64,000 bases of DNA, taken from positions 33,859 to 97,858 of the forward strand of contig CACWLD010000005.1 of assembly GCA_902761655.1 (NCBI GenBank), in the 5' to 3' direction. A program made the position numbers and the translations under genes. Shown in pieces: positions 48,062 to 56,788 of this stretch. This stretch comes from an uncultured Bacteroidia bacterium (GTDB taxonomy: Bacteria; Bacteroidota; Bacteroidia; Bacteroidales; UBA932). The notes below the pieces were generated by a model. The model made no database searches. It was not told the DNA's origin and saw nothing but the letters and a program-made list of their open reading frames with translations. The first letter of the stretch is position 1; each line of letters opens with the position of its first letter.

Positions 48062-48955
48062 ATGAAGAAGTTCTTGACATATTTAATGATCTTTTTCTCT
48101 ATTGTCGCTGTGATTGACTGTGGCTTTGGGGTTATCTGTGATTATCTGAACAGCCATTCCAAAGGAGGCGATACCAAGGACAGGTATTACATCGCCAAGC
48201 AGACTAGCGAAGATCTATTGATGATGGGATCCTCCAGGATGCATCATCACTATGTGACTGAGATAGTGGAGGACTCTCTACATATGTCTGCATATAATTG
48301 CGGCGTAGATGGCAACGGCATTATTCTATCATATGGTTATCTCCTGATGATTACTGAAAGATACAAGCCTAAGATGATCATTTACGATGCCACCGGATTC
48401 GACATGTATGAATATGACAATCAAAGATCGCTTGATCTTCTAAAAGAATATTATAAAGAGCCTGGCATATTAGATATTCTTACCTCCATAAACAAAAAAG
48501 AGAGGATTAAACTCCTCTCTTCACTATACAGGTACAATTCAAAAATCCTCCCATTGCTGAAAGATTACATAAGTTCGTCTTCCTCCAATCAAAAAGGATA
48601 TGCCCCAATCAACAGAGAAGCCCAAGAGTCTCCAACCGACTTATTTGTTAATAATAATGTTTTTATTCTGGACACATTAAAACTATCCTATGTCAGAAAA
48701 TTCATTGATAAGTGTCAAGAAAATAGTATTCGCCTCATTTTCTGTTCATCTCCACTATATGGAAAGAGCCCTGAATCAACTTACAATGACCCTATAGAAA
48801 GCATTTGTCAAGAAAAGCATATCCCATTCCTCGATTTCAGCGAAGACCATGAAATCATTGATGATTATAAGAACTTCTCAGACGAAGCACACTTAAACGG
48901 AAAGGGTGCCATTCTTTTCACTAACAAATTAATATCTGCATTAAAAGGTTTCTAG
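48062..48955 (+). CDS. SGNH-like extracytoplasmic partner of the MBOAT protein
   Basis: This 297-residue protein has one N-terminal membrane anchor (FLTYLMIFFSIVAVIDCGFG). The rest has an SGNH-hydrolase-like layout: a GSSR motif (MMGSSRMHHHYV, about 58-69) that can hold the nucleophile, and a late DEAHLNGKGA that matches the DxxH motif. Such proteins work with MBOATs to transfer acyl groups to glycans. The similarity is by pattern only and needs a structure prediction. It is clearly AT-rich compared with the housekeeping genes. Its stop overlaps the convergent wcaJ-like gene by 4 bases. Confidence 0.65.
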   Translation: MKKFLTYLMIFFSIVAVIDCGFGVICDYLNSHSKGGDTKDRYYIAKQTSEDLLMMGSSRMHHHYVTEIVEDSLHMSAYNCGVDGNGIILSYGYLLMITERYKPKMIIYDATGFDMYEYDNQRSLDLLKEYYKEPGILDILTSINKKERIKLLSSLYRYNSKILPLLKDYISSSSSNQKGYAPINREAQESPTDLFVNNNVFILDTLKLSYVRKFIDKCQENSIRLIFCSSPLYGKSPESTYNDPIESICQEKHIPFLDFSEDHEIIDDYKNFSDEAHLNGKGAILFTNKLISALKGF

Positions 48956-50391
48956 AACTTCTTGCCAAAGACGATGCTCAGGAAAGTCATTCCCAGAATC
49001 CTGATATCGAACCACCAGGAACGGTGCTTCAGATAATACAGGTCATATTCCAGACGGGTGAGCATCTTTTCCATAGAATCCGTATATCCGTTCCGGAGCG
49101 TAGCGTATGACGTTACACCGGGACGGATTTGGTATAGGTAGAAGTAGCGGGGATCCACCTTGGAGATCTGGTCGATGTAGAACTTGCGTTCAGGGCGTGG
49201 GCCTACGAAGGCCATATCGCCCATAAACACGTTCCAGAGCTGCGGGAGCTCATCAAGATGATGGGCGCGCAGGAAGCGGCCAACCTTTGTGAGGCGGGCG
49301 TCGTTGTCGCCCGCGAAGAGTGCAGGGCCAGCGGACTCCGCATCAACTTTCATAGAGCGGAACTTCAGTATCTTGAACGGCCTTCCAAAGCGGCCTATCC
49401 TCTCCTGCTTGTATATTGCAGGGCCGCCGTCCTCCACCTTTACTGCTATCCAGCAGATAAGGAAGAGCGGGGAGACGAGTATCAGAAGGAAGAATGCCAG
49501 GACGCAGTCTATAGCACGTTTTACGGTACGCTCAAAGGTGGTCATACCGTCTTCTATGTATTCGCTGCCTGCTGCAGCCTCGCTTGCAAGGTTATGGGAG
49601 AACGTTGTCAAATCCGGATTGTCAATGGCCTGGGAGCTGAGAATGTGGATTCCCTGGTCCATACAGCAGGCAATGAGGTTGGCCTTACGGTCCTCAGGGT
49701 CGTCAGCAGTAAATATCAGGCATTGGAAATCCGCCTTCTCTTTTATCTGCTTGACATCTTCAATCTCGTTATATACAAAAACAGGCTTGCTCAGGATTAC
49801 AGTGTCCCGGCAATCTGTACGGGATGTAAGGAATCCTTCAACCCTATAGTTGTCAGACAGTTCCAAACGGCTTGCCATTGCAACTGAATTGTCCCCTACT
49901 CCGTAAATCAAGACACCAATGCGGCGGACCTCCTGTCCTACGGTATTGCGGGCCATATCAAAGATTACCACCACGATAAGCCTCAGCAGAAGCAGGAACA
50001 CAAAGGAAAGCAGGGCGTCCATAAGGAGCACCAGCCATTCAATGGTCAGGGAATAATACTTGATAGAGCCAAGCAGGACTGCAATGGCTAAAGCAGCCTC
50101 CTTGCATATAACAGCAGCAATGATTTTTCCTATGGATTTATAGGAAGAATGGCGAATAATTATCTTGTAAGTACTTGTAAGCCAGAAAGCAAGCGCAGAT
50201 GCCAAAGCAGAAAGCAAAAGCCAGAGGCCTATGAATCTGTTGAGCGGGCCAAACGGATCCGACACAAAACGGATAAGAAGCACCGCAAAAAGCGATGCTA
50301 CCAAGGATATGAACATATCCAGGGCAAAGACCATCCCCGGGCTAAGATAATGCCCGCCAAGGTAGTTCTTTATCTTATCTGTAAGTGCCAA
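48952..50391 (-). CDS. Undecaprenyl-phosphate sugar phosphotransferase (WcaJ-like)
   Basis: This 479-residue protein has four to five N-terminal helices, a CoA-binding-like cytoplasmic domain, another helix (IDCVLAFFLLILVSPLFLICWIAV) and the catalytic C-terminal domain with KILKFRSMKVDAE, LRAHHLDELPQLWNVFMGDMAFVGPRPE and the family ending. It starts the glycan by moving a sugar-1-phosphate to undecaprenyl phosphate. The open frame begins with TTG at 50391, giving the usual 'YLSPG...' region; I found no better ATG. It is the last gene of the - strand polysaccharide locus. Confidence 0.9.
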   Translation of the reverse strand: MALTDKIKNYLGGHYLSPGMVFALDMFISLVASLFAVLLIRFVSDPFGPLNRFIGLWLLLSALASALAFWLTSTYKIIIRHSSYKSIGKIIAAVICKEAALAIAVLLGSIKYYSLTIEWLVLLMDALLSFVFLLLLRLIVVVIFDMARNTVGQEVRRIGVLIYGVGDNSVAMASRLELSDNYRVEGFLTSRTDCRDTVILSKPVFVYNEIEDVKQIKEKADFQCLIFTADDPEDRKANLIACCMDQGIHILSSQAIDNPDLTTFSHNLASEAAAGSEYIEDGMTTFERTVKRAIDCVLAFFLLILVSPLFLICWIAVKVEDGGPAIYKQERIGRFGRPFKILKFRSMKVDAESAGPALFAGDNDARLTKVGRFLRAHHLDELPQLWNVFMGDMAFVGPRPERKFYIDQISKVDPRYFYLYQIRPGVTSYATLRNGYTDSMEKMLTRLEYDLYYLKHRSWWFDIRILGMTFLSIVFGKKF

Positions 50392-50402
50392 AGTGCCAAT
50401 TG

Positions 50403-50846
50403 TTATCTGGTTCCCCTGCGCAGTCTAGCGAACAGACCGGAACGGGAGCGGTCGCGCTCTTCCTCATCATCGTCATCCATTCCGTTCAGGGCCTGCTCAT
50501 AAGTGAGGTTGCGGGAAATCATACGGTAAATCAGCCCCCAGTCCGGCAATCCGCCCACATTGCGGTCATCAATATAGACATCGGCAATGAGTTTGCGCTG
50601 GTGCCTTTCCCTCTGGATACCGTTCTCAGGGTTGTTGCTGTTAACGGCGTAGAACTCAAGTCCCCTCTTGCGGCAGTACTCTACCGCTTCATCCAGCAAC
50701 TTGCCCTCGCGGACGCTCCACAAGATAATCTTGTGGCGCTCCGAGGCAAGGCGCTTGAGTGTATCTATGGCAAAGGGTATTTCCTTGCCAATGTCCGGGT
50801 ACTTGTGCTCTACTATTGTTCCGTCAAAATCTACAGCTATTGTCAT
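50403..50846 (-). CDS. BT0820-type HAD superfamily phosphatase-like protein
   Basis: This 147-residue protein has the HAD motif I DFDGTIVE (residues 6-13), a later 'IILWSVREG' strand with the motif II Ser, and a conserved Lys/Asp region (KLIADVYIDDRNVGG). It resembles the small Bacteroidota BT0820 group. The C terminus is acidic then basic. The substrate is unknown. It overlaps wzc by one base and lies just before the wcaJ-like gene, so it is co-expressed with capsule machinery; a nucleotide-sugar or phosphoprotein substrate is possible but unproven. Confidence 0.82.
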   Translation of the reverse strand: MTIAVDFDGTIVEHKYPDIGKEIPFAIDTLKRLASERHKIILWSVREGKLLDEAVEYCRKRGLEFYAVNSNNPENGIQRERHQRKLIADVYIDDRNVGGLPDWGLIYRMISRNLTYEQALNGMDDDDEEERDRSRSGLFARLRRGTR

Positions 50847-53287
50847 CAGCTTTTCTTCTTAAACAACTTGCTATCCTTCTTTGCATCCTCTTCCTCTCCG
50901 TAGCCATAACCGCTACCATATCCATAGCCGTAGCCATAACCATAGCCGTAGCCATAACCATACTGGCCACTGCCATAGGTCTTACGGATCTCAGAACCGT
51001 TGAGGATAACTCCAATATTGTTGAAGCGGTTCTCCTGGTACATTTCCTCAAGGGCCTCAAGTGCGCGGCGGTCAATAACGCCAGACTTGATAACGAATGC
51101 GGTTGTATCTACGACGCGGTTGATAACCCTTGTATCGGCAACTATCTCAACAGGTACGTTATCCATAAGGATATAGTCGTACTTGTTCTTAAGGAGCTCG
51201 ATAAGCTCGTCAAAGCGGTTCTTGCGGAGGAGCTCCACGGGGTTGGGCGGGATATGTCCTGCCGGGATAAGGTCTATGCCGTCCTGGACATTGGGCTTTA
51301 TGATATCCTCAATTGTAAGTGACGGATCGCTCAAATAGTTTGAAACGCCCGTGTAACCGTGCTTGAATCCGAACTTCTTGGAAAGCGTACGCTTACGGAG
51401 GTCCATATCCATCACAACAACTTTCTTGTCACTGTCTGCAAGACAGGCAGCCATATTCATAGCCACAAAGGTCTTACCGGCACCCACATTGAATGAGGTA
51501 AGGGTCATCACGTGAGCCTTGTTCTCATCCGTCTTCATAAAGTCAATGTTAGTACAAAGGGAACGGAATGCCTCTGTAAACACGTTACGGGAATTCTTAT
51601 TGTATTTGATAAGTTTTTCTTCGCCTTTTTCTTTCTTTTTCTTCTTCTTACTGAAGAGACGCTGCCAGAAATTCTTCTTGGCAAGGTCATCATAGAGGGG
51701 AATCTCTCCAATGAATGGGGCTGAAACAGAATCTTCCACTTCCTTACGGTTCCTAACCTTGGTATCAAGGAACAGGCGGGCAATGAGGATGAGTGCCGGA
51801 ATTGCAAAGCCAATGAGAATTCCCATAAGAAGCATTCTCCTGCGGCTAGGATAGATAGGTACTCCACTACTCTCTGCCGGGTCTATGATACGGGCATTTG
51901 TATCCGCCATAGCCTGGGTAAGGGCATTCTCCTCTCTGCGGTTAAGCAGATACATATAGAGGGAAGACTTGATTTCCTGCTGACGCTCAATTCCAAGCAG
52001 TTCACGAGCCTTTCCCGGCATTGCAGAGAATCTGGCAAGAGACTGATACTCTTGTGCGACAGCATCGTTCCTCTTGACATTGAGGCTGGAAACCAAATTA
52101 TCAACACTACTTACAATGCTTTCCTTTAGGGACCCCAACTGCTTGTCAAGGTCCTGGATCACAGGGTTGTTAGGACCGCTGTCAGCAAGGAGTTTATCAC
52201 GACGCAACTTGGTTGCATTATACTGTGCTATCTGACCCTCTGTACGCAAATCGCCAAGTCCTGTGTCTGCAGGAATCAGGTCACTTGTGGAACCGTGATC
52301 AGAGAGATAGTCTCGCATAGATTCTGCTATGCGGAGGTTGGTCTCTATCTGGATAGCTTCAGCGCTAGATTGGCGGGAATCGCTAAGATATTCATTTGCA
52401 GTCTGATTAACGCTTAGCAGCCTGTTACTGCGCTGGAAAGACTCAATCTGTCCTTCCACATCGCCAAGTTCCTCCTCAATAATCATAAGCCGTTCATTGA
52501 TGAACTCAGCAGTATTCTGGGCAACAAGGTTCTTATCTGCTATCGCATCCTCGTTATATACATCTATGAGAGTATTCAAAATATCGACACCTCTCTGGGG
52601 TGAGAAATCTTGGATAGACAGCGAAAGTAACGAAGCCTCATCATTTGTCTGCCTAATAGTAGTCTTTCCAAGAAAGGCTTCAGCAAGATTTGCAGGATTA
52701 TTCTTCTTGACATTTATAGAGTGACCATACCAATTTGATCCATAATTTGGAGTAGGAACAATGATTATTTTACCAATAGCGGACTCAACTGTATCATTAA
52801 CGGCCAGAACTTCCTTCTTACCATCATTATAAGTCAATGTTACGGAAGATTCATCCTTGGGCGTCAACTGGAAATATAGCGTGCGGGCATCATCCGGATC
52901 AGTGAAGATAACTTCCACCGGACTCTTCTTGTACAACATAGTATTACGGAGCCCGTCCATCCTTGTATATTCGACATCGGCACGCAAACGTTTGATTGCC
53001 AATGTCATAAGTCTCTTGGACTGGAACTGAAGGATCTCGTTGGACACATTGGTTCTGTTGATGAGATTATTGTAACTGTCCATCCTTACAGTAGACAGAG
53101 TGTTGGATGGATTTTTGATTACCACCGAAGCGTCACTCCTGTAAACGAACGGTGTCTTTTGGTATTTATAATACTGATAGCCAGCTACCAGCAATACGCA
53201 AAGGACAAACCAGTACCAATAGCCAAGCAGATACCAGAACAAGTCCAGGAGGTTTACTGAAGAATTTTCGTTCTTTTTATTTGCCAT
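50846..53287 (-). CDS. Polysaccharide co-polymerase with bacterial tyrosine kinase domain (Wzc-like)
   Basis: This 813-residue protein has an N-terminal Wzz-type helix (LFWYLLGYWYWFVLCVLLVAG), a long periplasmic coiled-coil part (about 60-510), a second helix (MLLMGILIGFAIPALILIARL) and a cytoplasmic BY-kinase. The kinase has Walker A FNVGAGKTFVAMN (about 600) and Walker A' VVMDMDLRKRT. The tail is a striking run of alternating Gly and Tyr (about 775-800), the autophosphorylation cluster. It controls polymer length and export with Wza. The tail lies over an 18-bp tandem repeat. Confidence 0.93.
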   Translation of the reverse strand: MANKKNENSSVNLLDLFWYLLGYWYWFVLCVLLVAGYQYYKYQKTPFVYRSDASVVIKNPSNTLSTVRMDSYNNLINRTNVSNEILQFQSKRLMTLAIKRLRADVEYTRMDGLRNTMLYKKSPVEVIFTDPDDARTLYFQLTPKDESSVTLTYNDGKKEVLAVNDTVESAIGKIIIVPTPNYGSNWYGHSINVKKNNPANLAEAFLGKTTIRQTNDEASLLSLSIQDFSPQRGVDILNTLIDVYNEDAIADKNLVAQNTAEFINERLMIIEEELGDVEGQIESFQRSNRLLSVNQTANEYLSDSRQSSAEAIQIETNLRIAESMRDYLSDHGSTSDLIPADTGLGDLRTEGQIAQYNATKLRRDKLLADSGPNNPVIQDLDKQLGSLKESIVSSVDNLVSSLNVKRNDAVAQEYQSLARFSAMPGKARELLGIERQQEIKSSLYMYLLNRREENALTQAMADTNARIIDPAESSGVPIYPSRRRMLLMGILIGFAIPALILIARLFLDTKVRNRKEVEDSVSAPFIGEIPLYDDLAKKNFWQRLFSKKKKKKEKGEEKLIKYNKNSRNVFTEAFRSLCTNIDFMKTDENKAHVMTLTSFNVGAGKTFVAMNMAACLADSDKKVVVMDMDLRKRTLSKKFGFKHGYTGVSNYLSDPSLTIEDIIKPNVQDGIDLIPAGHIPPNPVELLRKNRFDELIELLKNKYDYILMDNVPVEIVADTRVINRVVDTTAFVIKSGVIDRRALEALEEMYQENRFNNIGVILNGSEIRKTYGSGQYGYGYGYGYGYGYGYGSGYGYGEEEDAKKDSKLFKKKS
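50922..50957 (-). repeat. 18-bp tandem repeat encoding the Gly-Tyr tail of Wzc
   Basis: On the plus strand CCATAGCCGTAGCCATAA occurs twice in tandem (50922-50939 and 50940-50957), with degenerate copies on both sides. Each unit codes for alternating Gly and Tyr. Unit gain or loss would change the number of phosphorylatable tyrosines without shifting frame. Confidence 0.8.
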
Positions 53288-53295
53288 AGTAAAAA

Positions 53296-54111
53296 TTAGT
53301 TACCATTCTTGAAAAGAAATCTCCAAAGGAAGAAGTTGGAAATAACATTAATAAAACCTATAGCGCTACTTGTAACTGACCAAACACGTTCGAACCTGCC
53401 ATCACTGACATACTTGCTAGGTTTAATATAAATGACGTCGTTTTGCTGAAGGTAATAAACTGGAGAATCAAAAAGATCTTTTGTTTGAAGATTAACACTA
53501 TATGCTGTACGGAAACCATCCTGCGTACGGATAACCATAACGTCATCAATTAAGGCAGTATTAGGAATAGTACCAATCATTGCCAGAGCTTCTATAAGAT
53601 TAAGTCTGTCTTTTTCAATCGTATAGTTACCCGTTCCTGCCATTCCTATAACAGTAATCTGAAAATTCTTGAATGTTGCAGTAACAATTGGGTCAGAAAT
53701 ATAGGCTTCTTCCTTAATCCTACGTTCCACAAAATCTTCCACTTCGGCAACTGTCATACCTTGAACCATCAAGTCGCCAAGAAGGGGGAAATTAATACAG
53801 CCTTCCTGATCGACTGTATATCGGAAATCGTTATCTCTAGCAAATGACGTTGCGGTAGTTGATCCGGCTGCGTCAAGACTGACGGACCCATTCATAATAT
53901 TGAACGGAATGGCAAGTTCAGGTTGTTTACAACTAACCGTGATACTCAGCTGGTCACCAGGCTGCAAGCGAATCTCCTGCATAGGCTGGACATCATACGG
54001 CACTCCATATTCCAGATCTCGTAAATATGTCATGTGCTTCTGAGGAGAGCAGGAGGCTATAGAAATGATTCCACCTGCAATCAAAACCCATTTTAAAATA
54101 CTCTTAATCAT
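53296..54111 (-). CDS. Polysaccharide export lipoprotein (Wza-like)
   Basis: This 271-residue protein has a lipoprotein signal (WVLIAGGIISIASC). It then has the Poly_export domain (LQPGDQLSITVSCKQPELAIPFN and NFPLLGDLMVQGMTVAEVEDFV) and an SLBB domain with VTVIGMAGTGNYTIEKDRLNLIEALAMIG. It builds the outer-membrane exit channel. It is 8 bases upstream of wzc, the standard Wza-Wzc order. A hydrophobic stretch near the C terminus may be the alpha-barrel helix. Confidence 0.92.
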   Translation of the reverse strand: MIKSILKWVLIAGGIISIASCSPQKHMTYLRDLEYGVPYDVQPMQEIRLQPGDQLSITVSCKQPELAIPFNIMNGSVSLDAAGSTTATSFARDNDFRYTVDQEGCINFPLLGDLMVQGMTVAEVEDFVERRIKEEAYISDPIVTATFKNFQITVIGMAGTGNYTIEKDRLNLIEALAMIGTIPNTALIDDVMVIRTQDGFRTAYSVNLQTKDLFDSPVYYLQQNDVIYIKPSKYVSDGRFERVWSVTSSAIGFINVISNFFLWRFLFKNGN

Positions 54112-54120
54112 ATAATCTTT

Positions 54121-55170
54121 TTACTTTCTTCTAAACAACTGGCACCAACGGTTCCAAGCCAAAACTATGGGACGCCATATCTCTTCCCCGGGGACATAAC
54201 GAATCATCAACAGTGACGACGACAGGTACGATCCCATCATTTTCTTTCCTGAGCCACGGCCAAAATTACCGCAGCGCATAATCAACTCCGCCAGCCGGTC
54301 AGTATCACGGTTTTCCAGCGGATTAACGGGCATCCAAGCACAATCCGTGCCCAAATACTTGGACAGAACTCCATATAGGAGCCTTGTCCAGCGCATCAAC
54401 CCCAATTGACCAATTGCCTGAGCGTACTCATCTTTTGAATACTGCCCACAATAGTGCTTTGTGGCCAATGCCAAATCACATAACTGCCTCCATCCTACAC
54501 CCATAATAAGCACGTGTTTCAGGATGTGGACATTCAGTTGAATCAGATTTGTCAAAGGAGCCAGAGTCATAAAATCAGGCCCTTGGGAATACCCATACTC
54601 TTCCTCTATAGCAGAGAATGTTCCACGCTTGAACGGGCTGGAAATGTCGCACCATCTTTTATGATGTTCCACTACAACACCTCTGATATTGTAGTGGAAA
54701 TCTCCGTCTCCGTCTATTTCAGGAGCAAAGCCCCTTGACTGTATCAAGGACAAAGCCTTGATGAAGTTTTCCTTACCCGGGAAATACCAGTCAATGTCTC
54801 CCGGAGTTCTGTGTTCAGATTTTGTATACATCCCCGCAAGCCCCTGACCTTTCAAAAGCAATGCGGTGATGCCTGATTTTTTCCAAAACGCCGCCATAGG
54901 TTTCAAGACGGCGTTCACCATTTCATTTCCTCTTTCTATGGAATCTACGGCCATAGCCAATGGCGCAAGTTGCCTGAATGATGGCCTTGAATCCTCCGGA
55001 AGAAGTCCAGCTCCGTCAGAAACCAAAGCTTCGACTGCGTGCGCGCTCGCTTGAGAGAGCAGAATACTCCATTCTGCATCAGACAGCTTCATTGGAATAG
55101 GAGCCTCCGGAAGGAAGCCCCATAATCCCGCTTTAAGCACATATAGGAACGGGCTATGCGACAATTCCAT
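54121..55170 (-). CDS. Uncharacterised nucleotidyltransferase family protein (NTP_transf_5 type)
   Basis: This 349-residue protein resembles the 'uncharacterised nucleotidyltransferase' family. It has ALLLKGQGLAGMYTKSEHRTPGDIDWYF, a GxG-like segment followed by DxD (DID). It also has VVVEHHKRW and the helical C-terminal half. In many loci this family travels with PqqD-like proteins, and here the PqqD-like gene lies just upstream with a 17-base overlap. The acceptor of the nucleotidyl group is not known. No peptide precursor is seen nearby. Confidence 0.75.
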   Translation of the reverse strand: MELSHSPFLYVLKAGLWGFLPEAPIPMKLSDAEWSILLSQASAHAVEALVSDGAGLLPEDSRPSFRQLAPLAMAVDSIERGNEMVNAVLKPMAAFWKKSGITALLLKGQGLAGMYTKSEHRTPGDIDWYFPGKENFIKALSLIQSRGFAPEIDGDGDFHYNIRGVVVEHHKRWCDISSPFKRGTFSAIEEEYGYSQGPDFMTLAPLTNLIQLNVHILKHVLIMGVGWRQLCDLALATKHYCGQYSKDEYAQAIGQLGLMRWTRLLYGVLSKYLGTDCAWMPVNPLENRDTDRLAELIMRCGNFGRGSGKKMMGSYLSSSLLMIRYVPGEEIWRPIVLAWNRWCQLFRRK

Positions 55171-55420
55171 ATTTTATCCAGTCTGCAATTAGATCGCGAA
55201 CATCGTTTTGCGCATCCTGCAGGCTGACATCATATTCCTCACAGAGCCAGGCAACAAGATCTTCCTCACAGAAGTCTTTTCCTTCTGCCTTTTTCCAGAG
55301 CCAGGCTGCCGCCGGGCTAAGCCTGAAGACCTTGTCAAGACGGGCTACTCCCCCTCTTGTGTCAACAAGCATATCCTCGGCGGCAACAGTCCTGAGTCTG
55401 AATGCTCTGTCAAGAGTCAT
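55154..55420 (-). CDS. PqqD-like (RiPP recognition element) protein
   Basis: This 88-residue protein has the winged-helix PqqD pattern: RLRTVAAEDMLVDTRGGVARLDKVFRLSPAAAWLW, then EEDLVAWLCEEYDVSLQDAQNDVRDLIADW. In RiPP pathways this fold binds leader peptides. Here it overlaps the nucleotidyltransferase start by 17 bases and lies 3 bases after the OmpA-like gene. There is no room for a precursor peptide in this interval. It may instead recognise a partner protein in polysaccharide assembly; that is speculation. Confidence 0.8.
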   Translation of the reverse strand: MTLDRAFRLRTVAAEDMLVDTRGGVARLDKVFRLSPAAAWLWKKAEGKDFCEEDLVAWLCEEYDVSLQDAQNDVRDLIADWIKYGIVA

Positions 55421-55423
55421 TTT

Positions 55424-56768
55424 CTAAAAATGATATCCTATGCCAAAAGTAGCAACAGGCCTTACATCAAACGGGAAGTTCACGTCATTGACATCCTTGT
55501 GGATATGAGGATTCATTCCGTTGAAGCCATCTGTAAATGCTTCAGCACTTCCCTCAAGCATAAAGCTGAGGCCATTGTTGAACATGTACTCAAGATTAAG
55601 TCCTCCCCTCAGGCCGAGTGAATGTGAAGGAGTCTTGAGATACTGCCATGGATGGTTATGTTCAGTGAAATTAAATCCATATCCATATCCAAGGCCTCCA
55701 AACAGAGTCCAGAACCAATGACGATCCTGTACATCTCTTTTGCTAAGGTTTACAAGGAGATCAGCGAATGCTGTAAGACTCTTGAATGAATAAGGATAGA
55801 ATCCGTAAGCAGCAGTCTGATTATGGTTCATTGCGCTCTTGTTGCCTGCATAAGCAACGGAAGCACGCCATCCCAATACAGGAGTGAAGTAATGGCCTAA
55901 TGAGAGCTGAATCTGAGGGGATACAAGATCCATAAACTTCTTTCCGCCTACTTTAGGATCCAAATAAGTCCAAGTATTCTCGTTCATTGAGTAGTTAGGA
56001 CCACCCTGAACGGCAATGAACCAATCCCTCCAGTCATACTCCTCAACAACAGGCTCCTGAACAGGAGCGACAACTACCGGTGCAGGTGCCGGAGCAGGTG
56101 CCGGAGCAGGTGCCGGAGCGGGTGCCGGTGCCGGTGTAGGGAAAAGAACCCTTGCATCGTCCTCAGAAATAGCTGTATATGTGAATACAACTTCGCAGTC
56201 TGCATAACGGGCGTCAGGATATGCCTCATTAAGGATAGTGCGATAAGGCACGCCACCGTTCACAGCCTTGATGGCAGCCTCACGGGCGTCAAGGTTGGAG
56301 TAGCGGGAGATAATGTCAAGGAGCTGATCCCTGACTCCAGCAACTGTAGAATTGGTTGTGGTGCGGATGTAGCTGATAACCTCGTCCCAGCTCTCTCCCA
56401 TTCCCTGTACTTTGTAAATGGACTCAGGGAAACTGTACTGACGGGAGATGATACCCTTTACGTCGTTTGCACGCCTCTCTGAAAGACCCTGGTTGTAAGA
56501 AACAGAAGATTCCGGAGAAGCCCATCCCTTGATAAGGATGCTGGTAACATTGAAATTCTCTTTGTCTAGAGTTGAAAGAACCTGCATTGCACGTGCGTTC
56601 TGAGAGAAGGTTGTGATACTTTCAGAAACGTTGACAGGATAATGGATCCTAGCGCTTACGGTCAAAGTAGAATCCGGTCCTGGCAGTACCGGAGCGGCAG
56701 CTGCAAAGAATGCTCCGATAATGCTGACTGAGAGAGTCAAAAATAAGAGTCAAAAATAATTTTTTCAT
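55424..56768 (-). CDS. OmpA-like/beta-barrel outer membrane protein, start frame broken by a 13-bp duplication
   Basis: Residues of the long frame (open from 56740) show an OmpA-like domain (VTSILIKGWASPESSVSYNQGLSERRANDV), a PAPAPA-type linker and a C-terminal barrel ending in GIGYHF. The natural start is the ATG at 56768: it reads MKKLFLTL and then shifts frame because of a 13-base tandem duplication, stopping after 39 codons. Removing one copy yields MKKLFLTLSVSIIGAFFAAAA, a perfect signal peptide joined in frame to the protein. As the sequence stands the protein should not be exported or made, unless a TTG at 56740 is used. It lies between a GT4 gene and the PqqD-like gene. Confidence 0.8.
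56733..56758 (-). repeat. 13-bp tandem duplication in the signal-peptide codons of the OmpA-like gene
   Basis: On the plus strand AGAGTCAAAAATA occurs at 56733-56745 and again at 56746-56758. Thirteen is not a multiple of three, so the second copy shifts the frame of the ATG at 56768. One or four copies would restore it. Confidence 0.92.
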
Positions 56769-56788
56769 TTGTCTGACTTTTAAAAGTA

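Noticed and set aside
48952-50391. ATG start for the wcaJ-like gene at the internal Met20
   Set aside because: It would remove the conserved YLSPG segment before the first helix; the TTG start keeps the usual N terminus.
54121-55420. A full RiPP cluster
   Set aside because: There is a PqqD-like protein and a nucleotidyltransferase, but no radical SAM enzyme, protease, cyclase or precursor peptide in the window.
56101-56140. GGTGCCGGAGCA-type repeats taken as a possible CRISPR-like array
   Set aside because: They encode the PAPAPA linker of the OmpA-like protein; there are no spacers between units.
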